Assembly: GCA_003833135.1 (NCBI GenBank)
Contig: QZLH01000082.1
Span: 52,676-116,675 of the forward strand
Length of the DNA stretch: 64,000 bases
Origin: Oehlia diaphana
Taxonomy: Eukaryota > Glomeromycota > Glomeromycetes > Glomerales > Glomeraceae
Reading direction: 5' to 3'
In this document: positions 23,101-35,001 of the stretch, piece after piece
Numbering within the stretch: the first letter of the stretch is position 1
Layout of the letters: each line of letters opens with the position of its first letter
The notes under the pieces: generated by a model
What the model was told of the DNA's origin: nothing
Database searches by the model: none
What the model saw: the letters and a program-made list of their open reading frames with translations, nothing else
Program-made: the position numbers and the translations under genes

Positions 23101-26100
23101 CCCTTTCATCCCAATTACCAGTGTCTCTATACATTCGCCTTTCATATTCACTCTCTCTCGTTGGAGTTTTTGTCCTCCTTATTCTGTCAATATCTCTTGG
23201 ATGTGGATCAGGCCACTGAGGTTCAGCAGTTTTTGGTCGGTTTCTTCGTGCCCATTCTTGTTCTTTCGAAATTTCTTTTTGATTTCGTAAGTCATCTCTT
23301 TGCATTAAATGCGGTGCCCTTTGATTTTCCATCCAATCATTAATATTGTCTTTAATGTTATTTTTACGGGTATCTTGAGGTGGAAATTTATTTGACGACT
23401 GGAGCTGCAATGGGGGAGGCCTCTGGGCATATAAATGTGATTGCATTTCTCTCTCATATTCACGCTCACGTAACTCATATTCGTGTTGCTGTTGCAATTC
23501 GATTTCACGCTGTTGTTGTAATTGTTGTAATTCTGCTTCACGCTGCTGCTGTATTTCAAGCTCTCGTTGTTGTTGAAGTTCAAACTCACGTTGTTGTTGA
23601 GCTTCAAATTCGCGTTGTTTTTGAATTTCTAATTGCTGTAGTTCAAATTCGCGTTGTTTTTGAATTTCTAATTGCTGTAGTTCAAATTCGCGTTGTTTTT
23701 GAATTTCTAATTGCTGTAGTTCAAATTCGCGCTGTTTTTGAATTTCTAATTGCTGTAGTTCAAATTCGCGTTGCCGTTGCTGCAATTCCAGCTCTCGCTG
23801 TTGCTGTAATTCCAATTCGCGCTGTCTCTGCAATTCAAGATCACGTTGTCTTTGTAATTCTCGCTCCTTTTGTTTTTGTAATTCGAGCTCTTGTCTTTGC
23901 TGTTGTAATTCACGCAGCCGCTGTTGCTGTAATTCACGTTCACGTTGTTGTTGCAATTCTCGTTCTTTTTGCAACTGTATTTCACGCTCACGTTGTTCTT
24001 GTAGCTCACGTTCACGTTGTAATTGTGCCTCACGATCGCGTTGCTTTTTCAGTTCTCTTTCACGTTGTTGTCTTTCTAATTGCTCTTTCCGTTCTGCAAT
24101 CACTTGCTCCTCATACATACGCCTTTCTAACTGATGTTGTTCCCATTCTCGTTCTTGTTCTTCCTTAAGCTTTGCTTCTTCCTCAGCTAAAACTTCTTCC
24201 TCAGCTTCATCTAATTCTTCCTCCCATCCAACCATATTACCTACTAATTCTACTATTTTGTTATCGAAAGTAAATAAGATCGTTTCAAATGAATCGGGAT
24301 TTAATTTATGTAAATTTACCAATAAAGTGCTGAGAGGCTGATAATTCTCTGATGTCTCCTTGGTATTATTTGCTAGTGGAATAATTCGGTTGGTAAGGAG
24401 TTTATATTTTTCTCTGTCCCCTAAATATCCAGTAAGCTTTTGCTCATTTTCAACAATCGATAATTTTGGTTCGATTATTTCATTTAACCATAATAGAAGT
24501 CCGTTCAAAATTTTACGTTTTTGTGGCAATGTAAATACAGGTCCCGCAGACGCTTTTTTTGGCGTCGATACAGGACTTAATAATGATAAACATTTATTTA
24601 GACCTCCAAGAGCATACTCGCTTCCGATAGAATTCTTCACTCCAGGAAAAAGATTTTGAATTAAAATCGATTGTTCCGATTTACTATCGTCATTAACAAT
24701 TAATAAAAGCTTTGGTATTAAATTTTCAAGACGAATAACTCTTGCCAATTCAGGAATAACACTAGGATCCAAAAAAGTTTCGATAACTTTAAGATATGGA
24801 TCATGCAACATATTTAGTAATACTGGAGACAATTCTTCATCAGATTTTTTGAAATCGTTTGTTGGAGATGGTTCTAATGATCTTTTTACTACTGATTGTG
24901 CCACATTAAATAATCCTTGAAGTCGAATATTCCAATCACTATGTTCTAATTGTTCAATGATTGTCAGCTCTCTGGGTTGCATTTGTGGTGGATTAGGCGA
25001 ACCCTTTTTGCTTTGTGAAGAACTTGAAGACTTCATAGATGATTTTGTAGGTGAATTGTTGATTGTCGAAATATTGTTTGCGGATTTACTTCTCATTGAA
25101 GGTGGTGCAGGAGATTTTGAACGCAATGCTGAAGCGCTTACTTGTGGCTTTGCAGACTTTTGAGGTTCTTTTACGTTTCTTGGTGAATCATTTAGCATTT
25201 GATTGTCATTCGTAATACTATCCGATTGTGGAATACTAAGTCGTCTTGATTTACCCATACTTGAAGATCTACCTCTTGGAGCGGGTGTAATTGATCGTCT
25301 TGGTGGTGATGATGTTATCATTGGTGAGGATGTTATTGAAATATTTCTTGATCGATCGCGTTCTACCTTTTTTTTTACTGCAGGTTCCAAATTTTTCAAA
25401 ATCCTACACATATTTTAGCCAGATTAAACTTTTATTTTGTGTTCAAAACTACAATGAAAACGCGTTGTAACAAAACGACATACTTTTCTCCTCTATCTGG
25501 CCAGACTTCATAAAATGTCCAAAAAACTTCACGACATCCTTCTCTTACTTTGGGTGCAGCATCAGTTAAGCCCTTTCGAACACATTTTTCTAGTGATTCT
25601 ACACCACCAGATCGCTCCATTGCATCTCTTCGATCAACATGTGCTTGAATAACCGTTTTCACAAATCCGATAGCATGAGTTCGTAATTGAGTATTCTTAT
25701 CTTCCATTGCATGCCAAATTTGAGTAACAAGTCTAGCATGATATGAACAATGTTGCAATAATGCGTTCGCAGAGTTGGCAGCAGCTCTTGCTACCATTTT
25801 TTTTGTTGACGAAACCATTCTAATTAAACTTGCAAGTAAATTATCAGTAAAAGGGTCCATTGCTGTTTTAAGGTGTGATACCAAATCTTTAATTAATCCA
25901 CTTGTAGCTAATGTAAGTGTTGTTCGTAAACTTGAGAGCTAGTGATCGTTTGTCACCCACAAGTTGAATGATAAAACGATTTTTTTTAAATAAAAATTAA
26001 AATAAATTTTGACTATCTCATAAAAACGTTATTTTTTATTAAAAAAAAAAAAAAAAAATCAAATATTTAAACATACTGATGAAAGAATGCCATCCATAAT

Positions 26101-27628
26101 TAATTTCAATCCATTTATAAATATATCTGGATATTGTGATGCTTCTCCTCTTGTCAAAGATCTTAGTCTGTTAATCCCTTTCTCACGAATTAACCAATTT
26201 TGTTCAGATTCTTTTCCTGAGAATGTTGGCAATAAGTTTTGAAACTCTTTTTCCAGTTCTCTTGCACTTTCGACCTTTAAAAACGGGAAATAATAATCGG
26301 TGAAATATATATATATATATATAATATGTATGATTAACGAGGTTAGATGTAATATTTTACTTACATGTATTAATCCAACTTCACTATCAGCAGAACTAGG
26401 AGGTCTAATAGCATGTTCCATAGGTTTCGGTATTTCTTCATTCTGAGTACCACCACTCATATAATCTTCCTCAGTGGGCTCTGTTACATTATCAGGATAA
26501 ACATCAACGTCACTTATCTCAACATTAGAACCCATTTTTGATAATATGTATTCTACTATTGCAGGACGAACTGATTGTTTCTCAAGTTCGCGCTTAAGAT
26601 CTGACTTTGCATGTGTCGCTGCACCACTGAAATTATTAATTGCATAAATATTCAATAAACTTTGTATGATTAAAAAAGATCAGCAGAATATCACCTCACC
26701 TGAAAAGTAAAACTATTCTGTCTTTTGCAGTTTCTCTCACTTGTTCATGAGGGTCTTCCAATAATTTTACCATATACGGTAACCATTGTTTTATAGAAAA
26801 ATCTGAGTGTCTCCTAGTAGATGTCACTATCCATTGTAAAATCTGAAATTATGACAAACATGTAAGAATGTGTATTGATATTTAAAATATTAAAAATATT
26901 TAAAATTGTCACCTGTTCGCGAACTCTCCATTGTTTATGTCCGTAAGCTGTCTCTTTAATTATAGTCGCTAATTGTCCTGTAATTGCATTACCACCATTC
27001 GTCGTAGCCGTATCCCACATAGTCAATAAAACATTTGACGCTGCGTCTCTTGCTTTGTCTCTATTATCTCCTAGTTTATCTATAACTGCCGCTGCTAAAG
27101 CTATAACAACACCCTTAAGAAATGTAGGGTGTGTTTCAGATATTAAAGATATAAATGGATTCAGACAAATTAGTGCTGCATATGAAACTTGCTGTTGGGA
27201 GCCCTTGAGAGCATCTTTCAAAGCTGGTACAAGCTGATTAATTTCTTGTGGCTAAATAAAAAATTTTATAATTAGCATTGATTAAAAAATAATTGAATAT
27301 TACTATTTCACCTCAACTTCCATTTCAATTTTTGGTTATTTTAATCGATCAAAATTAAGTTTTTTATTGTAATTTACTAACCTCCAGTGGAGTCTCCTCT
27401 AATAAATCATCTTCTAAATTTGTAATCGCTTCAATTTTTTTGTCCGTGTCTTTTTACATAAAATTAGTTTTTTTGGAATATAATAACCAAAATGAAATAT
27501 GTAACAGTATTTATTATCAGTTTTTTTTGCGACAGTAAGTTAAAAACAAACAAAACTTGATATATAAATAATAAAAACATACTATTCCCCTTTAATGCGA
27601 GAAGCACCTTCTCGACAACTTCGGTCAT
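20188..27628 (-). CDS. CLASP/Stu1-family microtubule-stabilising protein, 13 exons, 2113 aa
   Basis: Exons: 27628-27583, 27449-27382, 27251-26913, 26842-26700, 26626-26365, 26274-26077, 25938-25484, 25403-22013, 21943-21346, 21261-21023, 20947-20819, 20736-20470, 20394-20188. Every junction keeps phase, giving 2113 residues. The family binds microtubules and promotes rescue at cortex, spindle and kinetochore. A first TOG array (about residues 40-210) includes KDALKGSQQQVSYAALICL and DKARDAASNVLLTMWD. A second (about 295-490) has REKGINRLRSL and AARAAANSANALLQ-like HEAT helices. A Ser/Pro/Arg-rich linker (about 520-640) is typical of the microtubule-binding part. Another helical array follows at about 650-900, and the C-terminal CLASP-type helices come from exons 10-13. 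Unusual is an insertion of about 700 residues: a Glu/Gln/Arg coiled coil (about 900-1160), then a basic/acidic tract with repeated (D/E)WDER. Typical fungal relatives are shorter. Confidence 0.9.
23603..23758 (-). repeat. 39-bp in-frame tandem repeat inside the CLASP coiled coil
   Basis: Four consecutive 39-bp units, three identical and the fourth with one substitution, encode REFELQQLEIQKQ four times. Near-identity at DNA level points to recent expansion. The flanking coil (about 23440-24160) consists of looser QR/EL repeats. Confidence 0.95.
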
Positions 27629-28665
27629 TGGTCCAAATCTGATAGTTTACGTGAGTATTTTCTATTATGTAATATTTTTGCTCAAGGTTCCCATTCATAT
27701 ACTATAAAATTTTATTTATTTTTTTTTTTCCCTTTATTAAATCGTCTAGTAAGAATTTTTTTTTTGTTTACAGGCAAAGAAGTGAAAAAAAGTCAAGAGT
27801 CAGGTGATAATCCTATGCTGTTACTAAATTTTAATTAGAATTTCCTAGAATTATGATAAAACTGCGGGTTTATCATCATTTTCTGAGCGCGTGAGCGCGT
27901 GAAAATTTATAAAAAGCAAAGTGACTTTTCAAAGAAAACAATGTGATCAAAGGAAGTTTTTACTGCAGGAAAATAAAAATGTAACACATTCGCGAAAAAG
28001 AAAGTTCCACATTATTTAGTACTGTTATAGTTAGTTTCACACAAGTGTACATATTAAATAGAGCATCGCATTTAATAATTCTTTGGTTGCAAACAAATTG
28101 TCAAAATAGTTTAGCTTGAATTTTAAAACTATTATTTTAATGTAATAGTCTCTTGATATTTCAAAGATATATTACTGCTTTAAAATTATTTACGTTATTT
28201 ATGTCAATTATGTGTAACATTCCATCTTCTTGCAATGAATTAAAATAATATTATTTCAAACAATTATCAGTTTTGGTATATTAATTAAATTAATTACCTT
28301 CAAGTATTTTAATTTTATAATTTCCTAAATACTTTGATATTATTAAAAAGTTTTCGAATACAAATTTTCACTTTAAATCTTTAAATTAACTTATAATAAA
28401 GGTATAAGTCTTTGTATATAGTAATTCTAATTGTATAATTACTTAGAAATATTACTATTAATAATTAGTAAAATTAATAACTAATTGATATTTTTTTAAT
28501 GATACATAAAATAATACTTTTTTATATAGTAGTATCAGTTCATTATAGTATTAGAGGTACAAGCTTTGCAGTTAGTGTAAATGGTTAAAAAGAAAGAAAA
28601 TTTTAATGTGATTTGTGGTTGACTAAAGTGACTATTAATTATTTAAATTAATTAAAGAAATAATT
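27629..28665. promoter_or_regulatory. CLASP upstream region and COG8 downstream region
   Basis: About 1 kb of AT-rich sequence with no open frame worth calling. A short GC-rich direct repeat, GAGCGCGTGAGCGCGTGA, at about 27884-27902 stands out 260 bases upstream of the CLASP start and could be a protein-binding site. Confidence 0.35.
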
Positions 28666-30471
28666 TCAGATATCAACTTTATTTGATATATTAATTGAAG
28701 CAGGTAAAAATTCTTTTAAAGTATCTAATATCTTAGCTTGGTCAATAACCTTTAAATGAGCTTCGTCTCCTAATGATCCTCCGTAAACTCCATCCACGTA
28801 ACATCTTGTAATAAAAGGTACAAAACTTTTAGCAAATGTTGCGTTAAACCCTTGAAGTACTGTTGTATCATGATTATTTTGAATGAGAAGTTTCCCGTAA
28901 TCACGTAAGGACTCGGATATTGTCAAGAGGTTCTGGAAAAGATAAGCACCAAGAGTATAATATAATGATGTTGGAGCTATTACACGAAGTGAATTAAAAG
29001 CTGTTAAATAAGCATTCGTTAAATAAGCAATAGGCGGATAATCTAATAAAATAACCAATGGCGTGAATGATGAAGTCACAGTTGATGAATTTGTTGAGGA
29101 AATTGATGATGATGATGAAGGTCGTATTGAAGGAATGGATTCAAACAAATTGACAGATTTTTTATCACTAATCATCCATGTGTTTGGTATATTTACGTTC
29201 TTAATAGCTTCATTCAATTCGTCTAAAAATATTTGTGTACCATCCGATATGATTTTCTTAACTATTCTTTCAACAGCTTCTTCAAAATACCCTGTCACAA
29301 GGTGTCTAAAATCAACACCGACTCGACCAAATGACATTCCACAATACATAAGTTGTGTCAATATTGAAGAAAGAGATTGAGTGTCTGTAATAAGAGGAGT
29401 AAACTCGGCAAGAACTGAAGTTAATTGATCAAGAATATGAATTGTGTAATCGGCGAGAACAGAAGTTGCTGTTAAATTACGTCTTCCAGAAGAATATTCG
29501 TTAGAATCTGAAGATGCCGTCGTCCATGGGGATGAAGGAGATCGTGGAATAATAAATGAAGAATAAATAGGTGTTGAAGCAAGTCCACCTACATCATCTG
29601 CAAAAATTGCTCTGTACTGAGTAACTATATCAAAAAAATGTTCCCTAAAGATATCGATCCATTTTTTCAAATAATGTACAGGATCTTTCCTTTCTTTATC
29701 AATTGTATGAATTAAAGACTGTAAATAGGCATCTCTAGAGAGCAAAAATACAAGACGTAATTCTGCTTCATCGAATGCTTCCATACGTCTTAGGTAACCA
29801 ATTACTTTTAGACAGCTTGGCAACTTGATTTGTTCTCTTAAAAGGGAAATTAATTTTGATAACATTAATTGCATTGTTTGTTTAACATCTTGCTCAATTT
29901 GTTGAATCAAAGGTATATTAGAATGTTTTGAGACAAGTCTAGCAACATGTTGTGATAAATCCATGACTTCAGAATATAGACCATTTCGAACACAAGTATC
30001 CATTAATTGAGGAATTTCCAAAATTTCTAATAAATTATCATGATGTTCTAAAATTGTATTAATTTTATTACGCTGCAATGAAATTTGTTTAGTTTGTTGA
30101 GAAAAAGACTCAGAGGAAGTTTCTAACAATGGTATTTCTGCAATTAGAATGGATAATTGTGAAGATAAATTATCTAAAGAATTATTAATATCGGCATAAC
30201 AACTATTAACATGAATACATGACTTATATTCACGAAAAGAAAGTTCTGCCAACTCTTTTTGAATTTTAGATTCTTCATCTTTAACTAAAATAGGCTCGTG
30301 TTTAAGTGATTCTAGAGATAGAGATGTAAGTCTATCTAGGTAATCCTTACCCCATTCTTTATTAACTAATTCTTGTTGTGTTTCAGACAAAGACTCTATT
30401 AATTGACTCAACAAAATTTCCTGACTAGTATCAGAGAGTATTGAAGTATAAAACTTTTCGTTCTCGGTCAT
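28666..30471 (-). CDS. COG8: Conserved oligomeric Golgi complex subunit 8 (COG8/Dor1 family), single exon, 601 aa
   Basis: An uninterrupted 601-codon frame, close to the roughly 610 residues of the animal protein. COG8 belongs to lobe B of the COG tether, which captures intra-Golgi retrograde vesicles. The diagnostic block EILEIPQLMDTCVRNGLYSE (about residues 150-170) is almost invariant in the family. It is followed by QTMQLMLSKLISLLREQIKL, PSCLKVIGYLRRMEAFDEAE and FDIVTQYRAIFADD. MSFGRVGVDFRHL lies in the central region. The N-terminal third is helical and coiled-coil prone, as expected for the Dor1 domain. The first ATG opens MTENEKFYTSIL, and no upstream in-frame Met was apparent. The gene is head-to-head with the Ser/Thr-rich gene on the opposite strand. 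The lack of introns is notable beside its many-exon neighbours. Confidence 0.93.
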   Translation of the reverse strand: MTENEKFYTSILSDTSQEILLSQLIESLSETQQELVNKEWGKDYLDRLTSLSLESLKHEPILVKDEESKIQKELAELSFREYKSCIHVNSCYADINNSLDNLSSQLSILIAEIPLLETSSESFSQQTKQISLQRNKINTILEHHDNLLEILEIPQLMDTCVRNGLYSEVMDLSQHVARLVSKHSNIPLIQQIEQDVKQTMQLMLSKLISLLREQIKLPSCLKVIGYLRRMEAFDEAELRLVFLLSRDAYLQSLIHTIDKERKDPVHYLKKWIDIFREHFFDIVTQYRAIFADDVGGLASTPIYSSFIIPRSPSSPWTTASSDSNEYSSGRRNLTATSVLADYTIHILDQLTSVLAEFTPLITDTQSLSSILTQLMYCGMSFGRVGVDFRHLVTGYFEEAVERIVKKIISDGTQIFLDELNEAIKNVNIPNTWMISDKKSVNLFESIPSIRPSSSSSISSTNSSTVTSSFTPLVILLDYPPIAYLTNAYLTAFNSLRVIAPTSLYYTLGAYLFQNLLTISESLRDYGKLLIQNNHDTTVLQGFNATFAKSFVPFITRCYVDGVYGGSLGDEAHLKVIDQAKILDTLKEFLPASINISNKVDI

Positions 30472-30779
30472 AACTTATTATGCATTTTGTTAATTGATCG
30501 CTTAGATATTTTTAAGCTGATGCGTCGTCACACGGTCCAGTGCAGATCAAAATCCGCTTTCTAAGTCTTGCTATATAAAAATTAAGTTGGGTTTCACAAA
30601 CGCAAAGCAAATTTTCAGATAAGGATTGTATACTCCGTAGTCCGTGTTCTTCTTTCGCTTCTCACGAGAAAAACTGATTTAAAAACAATATTTTGATAGT
30701 AATTAATTTTCCTGCGAAATAACCCACTATTTTTACTTAGCAACATTTCTTTTAAATTTTTATAGAAATTAAACATAAA
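30472..30779. promoter_or_regulatory. 308-bp divergent promoter region between COG8 and the Ser/Thr-rich gene
   Basis: The two start codons point away from each other with 308 bases between them. The sequence is less AT-biased near 30510-30570. No convincing TATA box was singled out. Confidence 0.5.
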
Positions 30780-31652
30780 ATGGTTAGAAAACTAGGACCT
30801 AGATTTCATCGGATAGGTTCATTATACCCATATAAAGTTACTGGAGAAAAAAAATCACTTAGCCTTCATTTCGAGACAATATCTCCTAAAGATAGTAACT
30901 CTTCTACAAGTAGTAGTAACTCTTCAACTATTCCCAACTCCCCTACCGATTCGGCAACAATTGTCGGTTCACCTATATCAACTAGAGCTAGTTCTCCTTT
31001 CGAAATAGAATTTAGCGATACAAGATCACAAGATTATTTTTCTGAATTTACAACACTATTCTCGAAATCCTCATCTACGAGCGTTTCATCGGAATCAGCC
31101 GAAAGTTCAATCTCGACTCCGGATCATTATTCGACCAGCTCTGACTTGTCAACGCCATGTAATAGCAAATATAATCTATCATCTATTAGTCTTCATAAGA
31201 CCTGTAATAATCAAGTCACCAAGAGAAAATCCTCAAAAAATAGTACACGTAAATTGAAATATGAGCAAATTATTACATTTAATGATAATGCTAGACTAAA
31301 CGATGTGATATCAGAAGAACCATTTACAAATTCTGAGATAGTTCCAAATGTTAAATCGGATCATACATATGTAGAAGAAAATGTCAGCTTAATAGATCCT
31401 TCAATATATATTCAGGTATTTTATAAAAAGATTATAATCTTATAATTTATTAAATATTTTTCACTTCTAATATTTTTTTACTAGGAACAAAATCCGGTCC
31501 AAGTAGTTGGAGATCCTAACTTATGGGAAGTACACCCGCCGTATTTCACGTATGATAATTATAATTTACCGAATGGTCCACTCAAGGATGGTGGATCGGG
31601 CGATGTGTTTTTGACGGATTGGATTGGCCAAGATTTCATTCTAGATTCTTAG
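30780..31652 (+). CDS. Unknown Ser/Thr-rich protein, 2 exons, 267 aa
   Basis: Exons 30780-31415 and 31485-31652 join in phase 0 across a GTATTT...ACTAG intron to give 267 residues. I do not recognise the family. The start MVRKLGPRFHRIGSLYPYKV is basic. Residues about 40-130 are dominated by Ser and Thr with scattered Pro (for example STSSSNSSTIPNSPTDSAT), so probably disordered and a candidate for phosphorylation. A Lys/Arg patch (KRKSSKNSTRKLK, about 150-165) could serve nuclear targeting. The C-terminus (PNLWEVHPPYFTYDNYNLP, then GGSGDVFLTDWIGQDFILDS) is aromatic and non-repetitive, so more likely a conserved functional motif. There is no signal peptide or membrane segment. It shares an upstream region with COG8, which may mean co-expression but does not show function. 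Confidence 0.75.
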
Positions 31653-32411
31653 TTTTGTTCTGTTAATGCAAATAAATAACATAATATGTACGCTTTTCCT
31701 TCTTTTTCTCTGGAAGAAATTAGATAAATGCTTTAATTCTTTGAGATGGTTTCCTTACAACATAAATTAGGAATGGAAAATATTAACACTTTTCCTTTTC
31801 TATTACAGCTGCTAAAGTGAAATAAGCTGGTTCTTGATAATTTTAATTGTTTTATTAGGATGTGTAAGACTAGATTAATCATAATTTAATATACAATAAT
31901 GCTACAATACCATTTCTTGTTGGAAAATAAGAGTCAGAATATCGTTGGATCAGATCGGTTAACAAAACCTAACAACAATAATATCACTCCCAAAAACACA
32001 AGTTTCACGACAAGGATAAGTTTTAAACGGTCGTTGAATTTTAATGAAACAGGATTTAGAGTTAGATAATGGATATCTTCGTGGGTCTCTTCTATAGAAA
32101 ATAATTCATAATTAACAAATTTAGCTAAAGGGAAAATTTAAAACCTTTGTAAATAAAAAAGTAAAAATTAGATATTTTGTAAAAAAAAAGCTATCATATT
32201 TGTCACCATTATATAACACACCCGTGTTTGCGGAAATTTTCGGCAGTAAACAAGTCGACCTACGTCGACATTTTTTTTCCACAAGATCTTCATGCACTAA
32301 TTTATTTAACAATTAATTACCATCAAATTACGTAAGATGATTTACGCGAAAATTTTTTATAGTAAATTAAGAATTAAGATACCGTCTTTGTAAGTTTTTA
32401 TTATATCCAAT
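31653..32411. other. Intergenic between the Ser/Thr-rich gene and the carotenoid oxygenase gene
   Basis: Nothing beyond presumed 3' and 5' flanks. A 63-codon minus frame at 32121-32312 is short and unlike anything known to me, so it is not called. Confidence 0.4.
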
Positions 32412-34727
32412 ATGGAAGACGATAATACTACAAATGTAGAGCTTAATACTTATTCAGAACCACCAACAATTATTACAGAGGATGAGAATGGAAATACTCA
32501 TGCTGAAATTCCAACAGTAGAAATTAAGAAACTTAATCTTCCCTATCGTAAGGTAGTAAATTACAAAAGGAAAAAAAAAAAATTATCATATTAATTCAGG
32601 AATAAATTATTTAATTAAAAGGGGTTCAGCAATGCTGGGGAAACTCTTACACCTGTCGAGCTAAAAGTTAGTGGAGAACTTCCTTCATGGTTAAGTGGTG
32701 AACTTTACACAGTAGGTCCTGGCACATACGACATAAAATACACCCGTATGATCGAAAGTGAAGGAGGATTTGAAAGTGCCACAGAAACATTTTCAATAGG
32801 TCACTGGTTTGATGGGTACGTCAAGCGATTCGTTTGTTTCTCATGACAAATATTTACTGATCATCATATTAATATCAGTTTACCACTCGTTAATCGATTT
32901 GAGTTTGATGGAAAGGATGGTAAGATTAAATATCGGTCAAGAATAACCAGTAGAAAATATGAAATTAAAATACGCGATCATCATGGTATCGTTACGAGAC
33001 ATCCTTTTACATTATTTAAGACCCATGCAAAGTAATAATAATGTTATTATTAATTATGATAATTTATTTGAATAAAATTAATTTATATTATGTTTTTATA
33101 TAAAAGTCAAACGCCTCTGGCAAAATTATTTGGACAAAAACGTACAGATAAACCTGAAATGGAACCTTGTTCCGTTAATATTAGTACAAAATTTCCATTT
33201 TACAAATCTGGCGAAAAACCTAAAGTGTTTTGTCAAAATCACGCAAGTCAAGTAAGTTATATTTTAATTGCCATGCTATAGACTTTATTTTATTAAATTT
33301 TAATCTCTTAATAGGTGGTAGAACTTGATGCACATGATCTTGCTCCTTCACGCGTTTATTCTTGGAACGATATAAATCCACTTTTTAGAGGTGATCATGC
33401 TTCTCCCCACCCACATTATGATGATAATACTGGGGAATTAATCAATTTTAACATGGAAGTTCATGCATTGGGAACAAAATATAATTTCTTTTCCATCACG
33501 GAAAAGAATCCAAATGGTGAATTTATCGCCAGTATATCAGCCAAAGCAAGTTATGTACATAGTTTTGCTGTGACACAGAGATTTATAATTTTGGTATATA
33601 ATTAAATTAATATGTCATTCTTATTCTTCCAAATTAGAGAAAATTAAATATTTTATTATGTTATAGGTTGTATTTCCGTTTCATGGAAAAAATGCTGGTA
33701 TTAATTTCAAGTGGTCGGATAATATTTTGGATTCGCTTACTTACAGATCAGAAGAATCTACACTATTTTACGTTATATCAAGAGCAAAAAAACAGCATGT
33801 TGCTACATATAGATCGGAACCATGTTTCGCGTAAGTTTGAGAACATTGAATTATTAATTACAATTTCTTATTAATAATTTTTATAATAAATTAGGTTTCA
33901 CCATATTAATGCTTTTGAGGATGATGATGATAATTTATATTTAGATATAGTATGCTACGATAATACAGAAATATGTTATGATTTATCACTTGAAAATTTA
34001 AGAACCGGATTAGTTGTTGAACTTCCTTTAGCTGAAGTTCGTAGATATGTTTTACAAAATATTCAAGTTGAATCAATAAAATTTTCAAAAATACCACAGG
34101 CAACGCAATTGGAGACTTTACAGAATACTGTAGTTGGTCTATTCAAAAATGTTCAACCAGTTACATATCCTTTGCCTGTTGCAAATTATGTTCGTTGCTT
34201 AGATTCTACTTTAGAATTACCAAGGTATTTTTGAAAAATGACAATCATTTTTTAAACATCCGTAAATATTAAGTCATTATATATTTATATGAATTCAGAA
34301 TCAATCCAAAATTTCATGGTCAGAAATATCGTTATGTCTATGGAATTGGTCTTTCGGCAAGAGCTGCCACTCAAAATGGTCAAATATGGGATTCACTTAT
34401 TAAATGCGTAAGTATTGATATGCCTCAACCTAATTATATCTTTATATTAATTTCCAACGTTTAATACAGGATTTGGATACTAAAGAGGTTATCGCTATGT
34501 GGAGTGAAGAAGATTGTTACCCTTCTGAACCTGTTTTTGTGCCAGTCCCTGGTAATGAAAACGATGAGGATGATGGTGTATTATTAAGTGTTATATTTGA
34601 AGGTCAAAAAGTTAAAAGTTATTTAGTGGTACTTGACGCAAAAACTTTATTGGAAAAGGCTCGTGTCGATTTACCACAAGTTATACCCTTATCTTTTGGA
34701 CATGGTTCTTTTAGACAAAATGTTTAA
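32412..34727 (+). CDS. Carotenoid/stilbene cleavage oxygenase family (RPE65/CCD-like), 9 exons, 590 aa
   Basis: Exons: 32412-32552, 32622-32815, 32879-33031, 33107-33251, 33315-33593, 33667-33830, 33895-34224, 34299-34407, 34470-34727. All junctions hold phase, giving 590 residues. Members are seven-bladed beta-propeller Fe(II) dioxygenases that split a double bond in carotenoids, apocarotenoids or stilbenes. All four iron-binding histidines appear in their family contexts: His243 in ASPHPHYDD, His293 in SYVHSFAVTQ, His361 in FHHINAFEDD, and His583 in FGHGSFRQNV near the C-terminus. The N-terminal blade has the typical LSGELYTVGPG and TFSIGHWFDG. There is no signal peptide, so it is probably cytosolic or membrane-associated. 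Substrate cannot be read from sequence. Relatives in Mucoromycota make apocarotenoid signals, which is one possibility. The gene looks intact. Confidence 0.92.
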
Positions 34728-35001
34728 TTTATTTATACTTGTATATGTCAAGACAAATAATATTTTATATTTTAATTTTCAACCCATAAATAACAGATGA
34801 GATTACATATTTATTAGTAATCTAATTAATTATTCTTTTTATCATTCTTACTTTCCAATTTTCTTTACAGATCAGTTGGTTACAACCAAGTATGGTATAA
34901 ATAAATTTAACCAACAAATAAATACTTACAATTACAATTTAAAATAAATGATACAAATTAAAGGTTTAATTCGTAAGAAAATATAATAAACAAAAGTTAA
35001 T
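34728..35001. other. Convergent 3' region between carotenoid oxygenase and karyopherin genes
   Basis: The two genes converge with 274 bases between stop codons. AATAAA-like motifs occur on both strands, as expected for facing polyadenylation regions. Confidence 0.45.

Noticed and set aside
23380..24168. 262-codon Val/Ala-rich frame on the plus strand
   Set aside because: Antisense shadow of the CLASP coiled-coil repeat, whose minus-strand frame fits the spliced gene.
32600..32621. Alternative acceptor for carotenoid oxygenase exon 2 after TTCAG at 32599
   Set aside because: It would place a TAA stop immediately in frame; AAAAG at 32621 keeps the frame.
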